Assembly: GCA_037501455.1 (NCBI GenBank)
Contig: CM074858.1
Coordinates: 41,165,001-41,229,000 of the forward strand
DNA length: 64,000 bases
Direction: 5' to 3'
Source of the DNA: Lantana camara
Taxonomy: Eukaryota; Streptophyta; Magnoliopsida; Lamiales; Verbenaceae
Positions 1 through 12,039 of this stretch are shown here, piece after piece (the first letter of the stretch is position 1; every line of letters starts with the position of its first letter). Both the position numbers and the translations under genes were made by a program. The notes under the pieces are model-generated. The model did no database searches. It saw only the letters and a program-made list of their open reading frames with translations, and had not been told where the DNA came from.

Positions 1-1400
1 GCGACATTTATGGAAAAATAGATGGCTTCAACCCTTCCTGAGAAGGAACAAAGTTCAAAGAAGGGAGTCTTGTTACGGAAACCAATTAAGTTAGTCAAGA
101 GGGAGATCAAAGGTTATTCTCAAGATGATTCCAAGATATAGGCCGACCATGGCACTCTTCCCCAATCGGGGAGATCTTCCAGGGGTATGGTCGGCGATAA
201 ATGAAATGGAATCCAACATGGAGCTAGACAGAGAGAGTTAGGGTTTGCTGTCATGCCTGGAGGAGAAGTGGTTAGCTTACGTATAAATACGATAAGAGCA
301 AGTGAAATAGAAATAATCGTGAGGATTAAAGACAAGAGTTCAAGAGGGTTCGGGGTAAAGGAATTACGAGCATATTGGTAAGTGAGTTGCAAGGAACCTT
401 AAGAAGTCGCAAAATGATGGAGGCATTAAGAAAATAAAATGTTGATGTACATTTAACCTGAGGAATCTAAGAGAAGTTTCGTAAAATAGAGGTTCGATTT
501 GATGGGGTCTGAGGATTAGTAAGAGCACGGTTCGAAGCCACCTAGGGCTTGTTATCACACTTGTTGGCCGAGTGTGGGTCGGGTTAATTCGAAGAGTAAT
601 AGAGAGAAACTTTCAAGATAGACCAACTTGAGCAACTCCTCATCGATACAAGGGGATTTTAGGTGGGAAAAGGAGAGTTCATAGGGCGAATACGGTGATT
701 AGAAAAGATGGAGTTGAAGGAACCGATTAGCAAGTTAGGATTGGTCGGAAAGGCTTGAGATTGAAATTGTTGAGTTATGAGCCTGACAACACCAAACTTC
801 GGGTATTCACCTGATCATCCGAATGTCAAGAAATTCCATACAACGGTGAACGGTACACAAATCATTCATAGCATGCGCATCATGCATTCTTGTTTCACTA
901 TTTAAATTGTCGTCTAATTGTTTCTTATGTGTACTTGATGCTTGTTGAGTGCTTGCTTGCTCGAGAGTACGAGAGTGTGGTAAGTCTAGGGTCGTGATTA
1001 CAACGGGCTTTCGAGGCAAACAACGCACCGAAGGATGACCATTTTTGGGGAGATCTCCACTTTCGAAGGTACGAGCGGTGAGAGTTCAGTAACTACGCCA
1101 CTCGTGTAACACCGAGCTTTTGAGTTAGTTCGGAACAAATCAAACGGTAGGTGATGAATCAAATTTGGACCCTCCTATCGCCCGAGACATTTGAACTGCT
1201 CCTAGCCCGGATCAAGTCATGTAGGAGTTACCTCATCAAGATTTCAAGATTAATCAAATCCCTTCGTGCTTAAAGACCTTACTAGGCTAATCCTTATCGG
1301 GACGTCATGAACCTCGAACATGGGATGAATACGGGAAGTTGCTCATGCAAGAAACTCGAGCAGTAGAACCTGGGGACCAGGTTCTCTTAAGGGGGGTGAT
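1..1400 (+). mobile_element. Element A, internal region, first copy (Ty3-like, non-coding)
   Basis: The 3' part of the internal domain of a long-LTR retrotransposon whose 5' end lies outside the window. It is recognised because the same sequence recurs at about 1822-3116 and because it ends in a polypurine tract (cttaaggggggtgatt, about 1385-1400) directly before an LTR start (TGTGATACCCC at 1401). No frame longer than about 90 codons is open, so any pol has decayed or was never there. A motif at 841-892 (acggtgaacggtacac followed by catgcgcatcatgcattc) is shared with other families in the window. Ty3-like placement is inferred from the LTR ends, which resemble those of C and D; no diagnostic protein domain was seen. 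Confidence 0.75.
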
Positions 1401-1755
1401 TGTGATACCCCGTCTGCCCGCACATACAGGTTAGTGCCACGTGTGAGTTTATTTGCCGAATTGGCATTAATCTCTTATTTTAGTGATACATTTATTTGAA
1501 TTCTATATTGTAATTCTATTTTATATATAAATTATTTGAATTACTTGATAAGAATTTGCCTAAGTGACTTTATGATTTGAATTCTTGTGACTTGTGAATT
1601 TGCGAGTCATGAATTTGAAACCCGAGCATGCTAACTTTGTGGATAACATGATTTATATGATTTTTGGACTTAATTGTCTGTTTTATTTATGTTTTGGACT
1701 TGATTGATCTTTAGAGGACTCAAATTGCTCTTTTGTTTGAACTTTTGGGCCAATC
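1401..1755 (+). repeat. Truncated LTR start of element A
   Basis: Begins TGTGATACCCCGTCTGCC directly after the polypurine tract and matches the first ~350 bp of the full LTR at 40727 onward. The match stops near 1752, where the text changes from the LTR to internal-type sequence leading into the second internal copy. It is an LTR cut off after about 7 percent of its length, caught inside a tandem duplication. The 1755-1821 stretch after it has no recognised partner elsewhere in the window. Confidence 0.7.
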
Positions 1756-1821
1756 TCAAGTATTAGGAGTGAAAATAGTTGATTACCAGTTTAATGTGGA
1801 TCTCGAGGAATAGTAATTGAC

Positions 1822-3116
1822 GACAACATTTATGGAAAATTCGATAGCTTCAACCTTTGTTCAGAAGGAACAAAGTTCAAGGAAGGGAGTCTTGTTACGG
1901 AAACCAATTAAGTTAGTTAAGAGGGAGATCGAAGGTTATTCTGAAGATGATTCCAAGATATAGGCCGACCAAGGGCACTCTTCCCCAATCGGGAGATCTT
2001 CTAGGGTATGGTCGGCGATAAATGAAATGGAATTCAACATGGAGCTAGAGAGAGACAGTTGAGGTTTTCTCTCATGCCTGAAGGAAAAGTGGTTAGCTTA
2101 TGTATAAATGCGATAAGAGCAAGTGAAATAGAGATAATCGTGGTGATTAAAGCCAAGAGTTTAAGAGGGTTCGGGGTAAAGGAATTGTGGTATATTGGTA
2201 AGTGAGTTTCAAGGAACCTTAAGGAGTCACAGAATGATGGAGACTTTAAGAAAACAAAATGTTGATGTACATTTAACCGGAGGAATCTAAGAGTAGTATC
2301 GTAAAATAGAGGTTCGATTGGATGGGGTCTGAGGATTAGTAAGAGCGCGGTTAGAAGCCACCCAAGGCTTGTTATCACACTTGTTGGCCGAGCGTGGGAC
2401 AGGTTAATTCGAAGAGGAATAGAGAGAAACTTTCAAGATAGACCAACTCGAGCAACTCCTCATCTCTACAATGGGATTTTAGGCGAGACAAGGAGAGTTC
2501 AAAGGGCGAATACTGTGATTAGAAAAGATGGAGTTGAAGGAACCGATAAGCAAGTTAGGATTGGTTGGAGAGCCCTGAGATTGAGATTGTTGAGTTATGA
2601 GCCTCACAACACAAAACTTCGGCTATTCACCTGATCATCCGAATGTCAGAAAATTCCATACAACGGTGAACGGTACACAAATTATTCATGGCACGCGCAT
2701 CATGCATTCTTGTTTCGCTATTTGAATTGTCGTCTATTTGTTTCTTATGTGTACTTGATGGTTGTTATGTGCTTGTTTGCTCGAGAGTACGATAGTGTGT
2801 TAAGTCGAGGGTCGTGATTACAACCGGCTTTTGTGGCAAATAACGCACCGAAGGATGACCATTTTTGGGGAGATCTCCACTTTGTAAGGTGCGAGCGGCG
2901 AGAGTTCAGTAATTACGCCACTCGTGTAACACCGAGCTCTTGAGTTAGTTCGGAACAAATCAAACAGTAGGTGATGAATCAAATTTGGACCCTCCTATCG
3001 CGCGAGACATTTGAACTGCTCTCAACCTGGATCAAGTTATGTTGGAGTTACCTCATCAATACTTCAAGATTAATCAAACCCCTTCGTGCTTGAAGACCTT
3101 GCTAGGTTAATCCTTG
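1822..3116 (+). mobile_element. Element A, internal region, second (tandem) copy
   Basis: A diverged repeat of about 1-1300 with an offset near 1820 bp, carrying the same shared motif at 2661-2712. It ends abruptly at 3116 in the 5-bp target site ccttg (3112-3116). The sequence resumes seamlessly at 40618-40726, where cgggacgtcatgaacctcg matches the first copy at 1299 onward. So B1 was inserted here, about 100 bp upstream of the polypurine tract of A. Confidence 0.8.
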
Positions 3117-3147
3117 TGTTAGGAATATTGCCCTAGAAAGCCGATTA
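3117..3147 (+). repeat. B1 5' LTR, first 31 bp
   Basis: The LTR start is followed at once by C1. The 5-bp target gatta (3143-3147) is repeated at 31264-31268, where the LTR continues with gttataatccgttttggg, as in the intact 3' LTR at 38717 onward. Confidence 0.9.
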
Positions 3148-6100
3148 TGTAACGCCCCGGTTTTTCCATTCATGCATTATGTGTTATTATTATAACTTTC
3201 ATATCATGATATTCATTTTAATTTCATTTCAATGCATTTCCTATTATATGCATAATTTATACTTTTCATCTTATAACATATTTTCATTTACATGTATATA
3301 TATATGTATCTATTTATATATTTAAACTTATTTTATGAGATTGTTATTTTTTCTAATCTCATTCATTCATGCAATTAATTATCAACATGCATTATATACA
3401 TATATACATTCATGTATTCATGTTACCCTAATACACTCACACATTCATTATATATGTATATAATAATAATAACACTAAAGATTTATATACATATAATATA
3501 CATAATATCTCCACTTTATTACTTTATACATATATACATTATATCTATAATTATATTACATATATTACATACATTCATCTCTCCCACATTTCATTTTATT
3601 CCATCAAAATAACTCCCACACATATACACACACTATATCACGTTTTTCACACCAAGGGAAGGGAAGGAAGAGATTTCATCACTTCAAGCTAGATTGTTGG
3701 AGGAATTTCATGTTTGGAAGCATCATCATCATCATACCGTCATTTCTTCCCTTCTTTCTATCATTTTAAGGTATAGACGGATTATTTAATTGAATCTCTT
3801 GAATATATATATGATTAGGGTTTGTTGGTTATTTGATGATTTCTTGTGTATAAGTGATTAGAAGCATGCTTAGGATCATTAATCTTGAAAGCTTTCATGA
3901 TTTCTTAAATAATATGGAAGTTGGAGTTCATGATTTTATATGGGGTTTTGATTGATGATTCCTTGATGATTTGAGCATGGTTTAATGGATTACTTGATTC
4001 CTAATTGAAATATATGAGTTATATGCAAGATATATGATTGTTTGGAGCATTTTGGTTGAGTTTGCTTTGCGTTTTCATCCCTTTTCTTCCTCCCCCGAAG
4101 CTTCCCCTGTTTTGCCCCTTTTTCCACCTCTGGAACAGTACCCGGGCGAGTACTTTTTGTGCATAAAAAGTACCCGGGCGGGTAGTTTTCCCCCGAAAAG
4201 CTTCTGGACTACTTACCCGGTCGGGGAACTTTTCCCTTGAATTTGACCCGGCCGGGTACTCCCTCATCCGAACTCCAAATGACCTGATTTTTGATTAGTT
4301 GGAAAGATCTTGAAGTCTAGAACAACCTCCAATTGGAATGATCTCAATATATTTTCTTATTTATGAGTTATGATCAATTCTTTTCGGTGTCGCTGCTTTC
4401 CGGAGAAACTACACTCGCCTAACTTCAACCGTCCGCCATTTTCTCCTCGCTTTGAACTAGAAAACGAGCCATATATGCTCGGAAAGGTCTTTGTGTCTAT
4501 TTTCATATCCAGCAATAAAAACTCAATTCCCACTTCTAGAATTAAAGATATTCCAGTTTTCCCTCAACATGTACATTTTCTAAAATTGCCCGTCTTGCCA
4601 AACTTCACCAAAACCTCTATTATTGCATTCCTTTCACTCTCTTGGCTCCCATATGTGAATTATATGATATATATACTTGTTTAATTGATAATCATGCTCC
4701 TACTCGACATTTTCCTAAGCGTTATTGAATGACTTATTGATCATGACTTTGTTGTGCGTCTTAAATGGTTCATAAGAGTCGTGTCTCACGAACACTTGTC
4801 CTTGTTATACAGATCACGTTCCCGGTGATGAGGAGCACGCTCCTTAGGGTGTTTCCTTGCTTGTTTTGATTGGTAAAGTAAAGGTGAGGTTTAATTTCTA
4901 GTTATATAGAACCCTTACAACCCTTATATGATGTTTTCGGCCAAAATGTATATATATATCTAGAGTTTTCCAAATCTAACGATTGCAAGCAAGTCACACT
5001 TATGCAAAGCAATGCATGTAGTGTGATTAGCACCATGATCATGCAAAGCAATGCATGTATCGTGATTAGATTGTAACCTTATTGAGTTTCAACTGATTTC
5101 ATGGAATTTATTGATTGAACTAAACTGGTTGATTAATTATTTTGGGCGAGTAAGCATGTTCACATTTGGGCCCGAGGGTAGTGTATTGAGCCAACCGAGG
5201 AAGCAAGGGCTGACGGATAACTCTTGCACTATCCTCACTATTTTGGGATCACCTCTGAATCCACCAGGAGGTTTGGTGGAGGAAGAAATCCCGTACGTGG
5301 GAGTCATGTTCCCGACGTACGTAACATGGATGGTTAGGGCCTTGCAAACCCACCATCACCCGGAGTAAAGGAGTTCATGAAATTGATACGTGTGCACTTT
5401 AATTAAATTGCATGATCACATGATAATTACACAAGCATGTAATGTTCACTATTGGTGTAAGGTTGGAGAATTGCCCTCACTCGCCCGGGCCACGGATTAT
5501 ATTGATAAATGATTGAATTGTTAAATTGAATAGTTGTAATCTCGGGCGAAGATTATTCCTTAGTTAACCTATATTGTTTCATTTGTAAAAGCTTTACCCG
5601 GGATTATAACTTGCATGTTAATTGCGCTAATATTTATTCATAAACCCCTCACTCAGTCGTTGGTAGACTGACACCTCAACATTTTCAGGTTTCAAGGGTT
5701 GCATGCTAGGCGGGGTCGAGTTAGGTCTTTTGTTCCTTGGGGGTCTAGCACTTGTCTTCCTCACTTTATTGTACATTATTTATGTATATATGTATTGTTA
5801 TGTCTCTTGGTACCTATGTATTAAGTATGACCTATTTGGATATCTTTGGAATTGGACTTACGTAAATAATGGAAGGATTATGTTAAAGACATGAATGTAT
5901 ATTATGCTTCCGTTTTATTGATTATGCATGACCGTATTTATTTGAGGGTTAGTCCCGCCTAGCTAGTGTGTCGTTTTTATTGCCACCCGTTCGCCATGAG
6001 TCCGGTTCATATATGGACTACCCATTTCATGTGTGAGCTAGACTTATGGTGCGGGGGTGTGGCATCTCGGCGTTCCGGGTGCTACATCTTAAGTAGCATG

Positions 6101-7096
6101 TTCACATTTGGGCCCGAGGGTAGTGTATTGAGCCAACCGAGGAAGCAAGGGCTGACGGGTAACTCTTGCACTATCCTCACTATTTTGGGATCACCTCTGA
6201 ATCCACCAGGAGGTTTGGTGGAGGAAGAAATCCCGTACGTGGGAGTCATGTTCCCGACATACGTAGCATGGATGGTTAAGGCCTTGTGGAGGAAGAAATC
6301 CCGTACGTGGGAGTCATGTTCCCGACATACGTAGCATGGATGGTTAAGGCCTTGCAAACCCACCATCACCCCGAGTAAAGGAGTTCATGAAATTGATACG
6401 TGTGCACTTTAATTAAATTGCATGATCACATGATAATTACACAAGCATGTAATGTTCACTGTTGGTTTAAGGTTGGAGAATTGCCCTCACTCGCCCGGGC
6501 TACGGATTAAATTGATAAATGATTGAATTGTTAAATTGAATAGTTATAATCTCGGGCGAAGATTATTCCTTAGTTAACCTATATTGTTTCATTTGTAAAA
6601 GCTTTACCCGGGATTATAACTTGCATGTTAATTGCGCTAATATTTATTCATAAACCCCTCACTCAGTCGTTGGTAGACTGACACCTCAACATTTTCAGGT
6701 TTCAAGGGTTGCATGCTAGGCGGGGTCGAGTCAGGTCTTTTGTTCCTTGGGGGTCTAGCACTTGTCTTCCTCACTTTATTGTACATTATTTATGTATATA
6801 TGTATTGTTATGTCTCTTGGTACCTATGTATTAAGTATGACCTATTTGGATATCTTTGGAATTGGACTTACGTAAATAATGGAAGGATTATGTTAAAGAC
6901 ATGAATGTATATTATGCTTCCGTTTTATTGATTATGCATGACCGTATTTATTTAAGGGTTAGTCCCGCCTAGCTAGTGTGTCGTTTTTATTGTCACCCGT
7001 TCGCCATGAGTCCGGTTCATATATGGACTACCCATTTCATGTGTGAGCTAGACTTATGGTGCGGGGGTGTGGCATCTCGGCGTTCCGGGTGCTACA
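3148..7096 (+). repeat. C1 5' LTR with internal tandem duplication
   Basis: The undamaged LTR would be 3148-6086 (2939 bp, ending GGTGCTACA). A 942-bp segment, 5153-6094, that includes the LTR end plus the first 8 internal bases (tcttaagt), is repeated at 6095-7104. The second copy is 1010 bp because it also contains a 68-bp tandem repeat (6218-6285 and 6286-6353). Only the second LTR end (7091-7096) is followed by a complete PBS. Short open frames in the duplicated part are byproducts of the repeat. Confidence 0.85.
4137..4189 (+). promoter_or_regulatory. Paired GC dyads around a TATA-like box in the C1 5' LTR
   Basis: A dyad GTACCCG-GG-CGAGTAC (4138-4153, one mismatch) and a second with arms AAAAGTACCCG and CGGGTAGTTTT (4166-4189, one mismatch) are separated by tttttgtgcataaaaa. 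In C2 the same place reads TATAAAAA with perfect palindromes on either side, so this is probably the core promoter. Promoter function is inferred from position and composition only. Confidence 0.45.
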
Positions 7097-7103
7097 TCTT
7101 AAG

Positions 7104-7115
7104 TGGTATCAGAGC
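7104..7115 (+). other. C1 primer binding site (tRNA-iMet)
   Basis: TGGTATCAGAGC is complementary to the 3' end of initiator tRNA-Met, the usual primer of plant LTR elements. It lies 8 nt after the LTR end. Matching sites in the window: B1 33178-33190, B2 17493-17505 (minus), D 26318-26331 (minus), C2 58707-58719 (one change, tggtatcaaagcc) and B3 52297-52308 (cut by C2). Confidence 0.85.
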
Positions 7116-7986
7116 TTGGTTGCAAAACCGCGGTTCTAGCGTCGTGTCATGTCAAGTGTAGGTCGAACGGCATAGGAATTACTTGATAACTTGTGCATTG
7201 CATTGATTCATGCCACTACTTGTGGATTAATTGAACTTATATGGCTTGGCATTTATATGCTCAACGTGTTTGATTAAACTTTGCTGGAATTAATTGTTAC
7301 ATTTTGCATTCTAAATTGTTTATAAATGTGATACGTGCATTAGCACTTTAACCGGCATGCATTATTTAGTGATTAGTGTTTGTAGGTTACCTTCATTCGT
7401 TGCTACAACCATCAATCTAGTTGCCGGAATTGATGAGAGTTTTGAGCTATTGGACATCCAATCTAGTCTTCAAAAGGCTTAAGAAAGAAGATTTTCATTT
7501 TCTTACTTAAGGGGGGAGAGCCGGCCAAAGGAATAATTTAAACCTTAGAGGTATGCTTGCATGATGAAGGAAGTATCAATTGAAGAATTAAGCGTTTAAC
7601 TGAGATACTTCAATACAAGAATCCCAATCCACTGTGAACGGTACACTTAATCATGCATATCACGTGCATCATGAATTTTATTATTCTTGTTAGTTGCCAT
7701 TTGGTTGTATATAAGTGTTAGTTATATGATTCATGTGATTCTTCTTGCCCTATGTGACACTTATATAAATGTTTCTCTAAGTGTTTCCTTGAATCGTTAG
7801 TTGGGGTGTGTTTGAGAGACGGGGTTCTCTCATTTCTTGTTGGAGAGACGGGGTGCTCGCATTTCGTGTTAGGGAGACAAGGCTCTTCCATTACTGGTCT
7901 AAGAGACGGGGCTCTCTTATTGCTTGTGCATCATTTTAAACTCGACAGTGAATCTGGGGACCAGATTCTTCTAAGGGGGGGAGAGT
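7116..7986 (+). mobile_element. C1 internal domain, non-coding
   Basis: About 870 bp from PBS to polypurine tract, with no frame above 61 codons. Recognisable pieces are a motif shared between families at 7631-7674 (ctgtgaacggtacacttaat then catatcacgtgcatcatg), a run of CGGGG-centred dyads at 7813-7919, and the polypurine tract ctaaggggggagagt before the 3' LTR. The size is that of a non-autonomous derivative. Confidence 0.75.
7813..7919 (+). repeat. CGGGG-centred dyad array upstream of the C1 polypurine tract
   Basis: Four units about 28 bp apart. The first has arms TGAGAGA and TCTCTCA around CGGGGT (7813-7832); the last has arms TAAGAGA and TCTCTTA around CGGGGC (7900-7919). The middle two are degenerate. 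The array is homologous in position to arrays in C2 (61679-61842) and D (23311-23414, minus strand). Confidence 0.8.
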
Positions 7987-9908
7987 TGTAACGCCCCGGT
8001 TTTTCCATTCATGCATTATGTGTTATTATTATCACTTTCATATCATGATATTCATTTTAATTTCATTTCAATGCATTTCCTATTATATGCATAAATTATA
8101 CTTTTCATCTTATAACATATTTTCATTTACATGTATATATATGTACCTATTTATATATTTAAACTTATTTTATGAGATTGTTATTTTTTCTAATCTCATT
8201 CACTCATGCAATTAATTATCAACATGCATTATATACATATATACATTCATGTATTCATGTTACCCTAATACACTCACACATTCATTATATATGTATATAA
8301 TAATAAGACCACTAAAGACTTATATACATATAATATACATAATATCTCCACTTTATTACTTTATACATATATACATTATATCTATAATTATATTACATAT
8401 ATTACATACATTCATCTCTCCCACATTTCATTTTATTCTATCAAAATAACTCCCACACATATACACACACTATATCACGTTTTTCACACCAAGGGAAGGG
8501 AAGGAAGAGATTTCATCACTTCAAGCTAGATTGTTGGAGGAATTTCATGTTTGGAAGCATCATCATCATCATACCATCATTTCTTCCCTTCTTTCTATCA
8601 TTTTAAGGTATAGATGGATTATTTAATTGAATCCTTTGAATATATATATGATTAGAGTTTGTTGGTTATTTGATGATTTCTTGTGTATAAGTGATTAGAA
8701 GCATGCTTAGGATCATTAATCTTGAAAGCTTGCATGATTTCTTAAATAATATGGAAGTTGGAGTTCATGATTTTATATGGGGTTTTGATTGATGATTCCT
8801 TGATGATTTGAGCATGGTTTAATGGATTACTTGATTCCTAATTGATATATATGAGTTATATGCAAGATATATGATTGTTTGGAGCATTTTGGTTGAGTTT
8901 GCTTTGGGTTTTCATCCCTTTTCTTCCTCCCCCGAAGCTTCCCCTATTTTGCCCCTTTTTCCACCTCTGGAACAGTACCCGGGCGGGTAGTTTTCCCCCG
9001 AAAAGCTTCTGGACTACTTACCCGGTCGGGGAACTTTTCCCTTGAATTTTACCCGGCTGGGTACTCCCTCATCCGAACTCCAAATGACCTGATTTTTGAT
9101 TCGTTGGAAAGATCTTGAAGTCTAGAACAACCTCCAATTGGAATGATCTCAATATATTTTCTCATTTATGAGTTATTATCAATTCTTTTTGGTATCGCTG
9201 CTTTCCCGAGAAACTACACTCGCCTAAGTTCAACCGTCCGCCATTTTCTCCTCACTTTGAACTAGAAAACGGGCCATATATGCTCGGAAAGTTCTTTGTG
9301 TCTAGTTTCATATCCAGCAAGAAAAACTCAATTCCCACTTCTAGAATTAAAGATATTCCAGTTTTCCCTCAACATGTACATTTTCTAAAATTGCCCGTTT
9401 TGCCAAACTTCACCAAAACCTCTATTATTGCATTCCTTTCACTCTCTTGGCTCCCATATGTGAATTATATGATATATATAGTTGTTTAATTGATAATCAG
9501 GCTCCTACTTGACATTTTCCTAAGCGTTGTTGATCATGACTTTGCCGTGCGTCTTAAATGGTTCATAGGAGTCGTGTCTCACGAACACTTGTCCTTGTTA
9601 TACAGATCATGTTCCCGGTGATGAGGAGCACGCTCCTTAGGGTGTTTCCTTGCTTGTTTTGATTGGTAAAGTAAAGGTGAGGTTTAATTTCTAGTTATAT
9701 AGAACCCGTACAACCCTTATGTGATGTTTTCGGCCAAAATGTATATATATATCTAGAGTGTTCCAAATCTAATGATTGCAAGCAAGTCACACTTATGCAA
9801 AGCAATGCATGTATCGTGATTAGATCGTGACCTTATTGAGTTTCAAGTGATTTCATGGAATTTATTGATTGAACTAAACGGGTTGATTAATTATTTTGGG
9901 CGAGTAAG
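7987..9908 (+). repeat. C1 3' LTR, left part
   Basis: Starts TGTAACGCCCCGG and matches 3148 onward closely. It is interrupted at 9908 by B2 within target gtaag and resumes at 30332. Compared with the 5' LTR it lacks 32 bp between the two GC dyads (single dyad at 8975-8990), which removes the TATA-like box. C1 right part: 30332-31263. Confidence 0.9.
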
Positions 9909-11857
9909 TGTTGGAAAACACGAATCAGAAAGCAGTGGAATTTTAAAAAATTTTCCCAACAAAAGGATCTTGAACTCGCAATCGTGTGTCCAAATTCGTA
10001 AGGACAGAAAACTTACTTTTCTTTTGTTCTTTCTTGAAGCGTTTCAAGCCACCTAAGAACGCTCTTCTCGCGGCTTGATCCCCTCTCCTTGGTAAAGCTC
10101 GAATCTTCAAACTTCTAACTTGAAGTCTCTAGAGAAAGTCCACCAACTTGATCACAATCTAACTAGTAAGGATGCTAGTTCTCTAGTTAGTGTTTAGGCT
10201 TAACCTAGGGTTTTATTTTATCTTGGAGAAAGGAAGGTGTTCAACACATGAACCAAAAAAATTATCAATTAGCTCTAAGGGGAGCTCAAGCTCCCCTATA
10301 TATAGGAGGGAAGTGGCCGAAAATTCCTAGTCCTTTATGGGCTAGGATTTTGGTCTCTCTCTCTCCTATTACTTGATCATCAAGTAATTTGACTTTGACT
10401 TTGAATTCTAATTCAAATCAACTTTCAAGAGAGCTAAAAATATCCAAACTATTTTTTGGATAATTTTATACTTTATTTATTTAAAATAAATAACTTATTT
10501 TATCTAATTAATTAATTCATAATTAATTAACTAGATTATTTTTCTCCAAAATAAGACTTTCCTTTTAATTCAAAATTAAACCAAAGTCTATTAAATAATT
10601 AACACATTTAATTATTTAATATATATCATATATATACATATACACGTGTGAGGCACGTGTCCCAAGGACACGTGCTCCTCACGTGACCCACACGTGTGAT
10701 TTCACACCTGTGGAACCCTTTAGGCCCGATTAACTCGTTTAATCATTTTCAAGCCTCAACTCATGTAACCAAGTTGTTGTGTGTGACCCTCTAGGTTCTC
10801 AATTCAATTAGCAGTGACCCTAATTAATTAATTCACTAATTAATTAATCAGTCCACAGATTAAACGACCATAGTCTAGCAACAGGTGTTTAACCCCTAGC
10901 TGAATTGGAATGTTCGGATTCGACAGAACCTTTAAGTCATTGATTCATGTGAGATACAATCCTCCTACCTACTATCTCTCAACCAAGATCTAGGGCAAGG
11001 GAATAATCAGAACCCTAATAATCCGGTCTTAAAGCTAAGTGCATTTCATATCCATTTGATCTCAATCCAAGAAACCCTTTTCTTGATGTCTTGATCTACT
11101 GCCTTGGCCAAGGACTCCATATGGCATATGAATGACTTACACAATAAGAGATCACCTTGCAAATGCAAGTGTAGGTCCTTTCTTGATTCTCATTCACTTT
11201 CATGAATCACTTGTGCAACCCCAGCATAAGCCTTGAATCAGTTGTCTAAGGCGACACCCTTTAAAGCTTATACCTAAGACTACAGAGTTAACTCATAAAG
11301 TGACAAGGAACCTCAAGTCTAAGGATCACTTAATCACATCAATGACTCGTGAGATATTTCCTAATCTGGAAGTTTCCATTTCCTGAAATAGAAACTTCCT
11401 TTCCCATTTAGGAATCTTCTCACACGGGGCACCTCAGTGCACTTACTTATTAAAGTAAGCACCCTCATGTATCACGCACGTATCAACTATACACTTTGCA
11501 CCTCCATGAAACAAGGTGGTCCTTCTTAAGGGCGTGATCCCACAAGCAAGCCTTAGAGGAGTCAGGTTGACACTCCCACTGTCTGTAGGACTCATCGGCT
11601 TGGAGTATTTTACTAATCATGACTTATGTGTTATAGGGCTCGTTTCATGAACCATTTCACCTAAATGGTAGAGTCCTAAAGTCATCAGGATTAGGGGAGT
11701 TCTCATACATGCACAGCTAAAGTAAATGCATACCAAATAAGAGCATATAAAGAAGTGTTGCCTAAATTCGTTATTTCATTCAAAGATTGTCTGTGATACC
11801 AGAGAAGTCCCAAAACGGATTATGACTAATCGGCTTTCTAGGGCACTATTCCTAACA
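9909..11857 (-). repeat. B2 3' LTR
   Basis: Bounded by TG and CA and followed (leftward in element sense) by the minus-strand polypurine tract atctcccacttgccc at 11858 onward. It contains the promoter-like palindrome region at 10278-10310. No coding content. Confidence 0.9.
10278..10310 (-). promoter_or_regulatory. TATA box next to a 20-bp palindrome, B2 3' LTR
   Basis: tatatatagg (minus strand cctatatata) lies directly beside AGGGGAGCTC-AAGCTCCCCT (10278-10297, one central mismatch). The other LTR has the perfect form at 17886-17905. B1 has the same arrangement at 32789-32808 and 40231-40250. Likely core promoter of the family, inferred from the TATA motif and position. Confidence 0.6.
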
Positions 11858-12039
11858 ATCTCCCACTTGCCCGTAAAAGCCATTTAGGTACTCTAAGTCC
11901 CATCTTCTCAAGATGCACTTTGAGAGCCTATTGACTTTGGGCATTTCCAAAGTGGATCTGCTATATTCTCTGCTGATGTGACCCTCTTATTTACACATCT
12001 CTTAGGAAACACCTTTTCCTTATAAAGTGATTCGTAATC

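Noticed and set aside
2034..2378. 114-codon frame with a hydrophobic stretch (IISISLALIAFI)
   Set aside because: Minus strand of the A internal copy. The paralogous stretch at 120-558 is broken into two frames, so it is not maintained.
7813..7832. Resemblance of gagacggggt to a human Alu segment
   Set aside because: Only about ten bases match; no other Alu sequence is present, so contamination is not supported.
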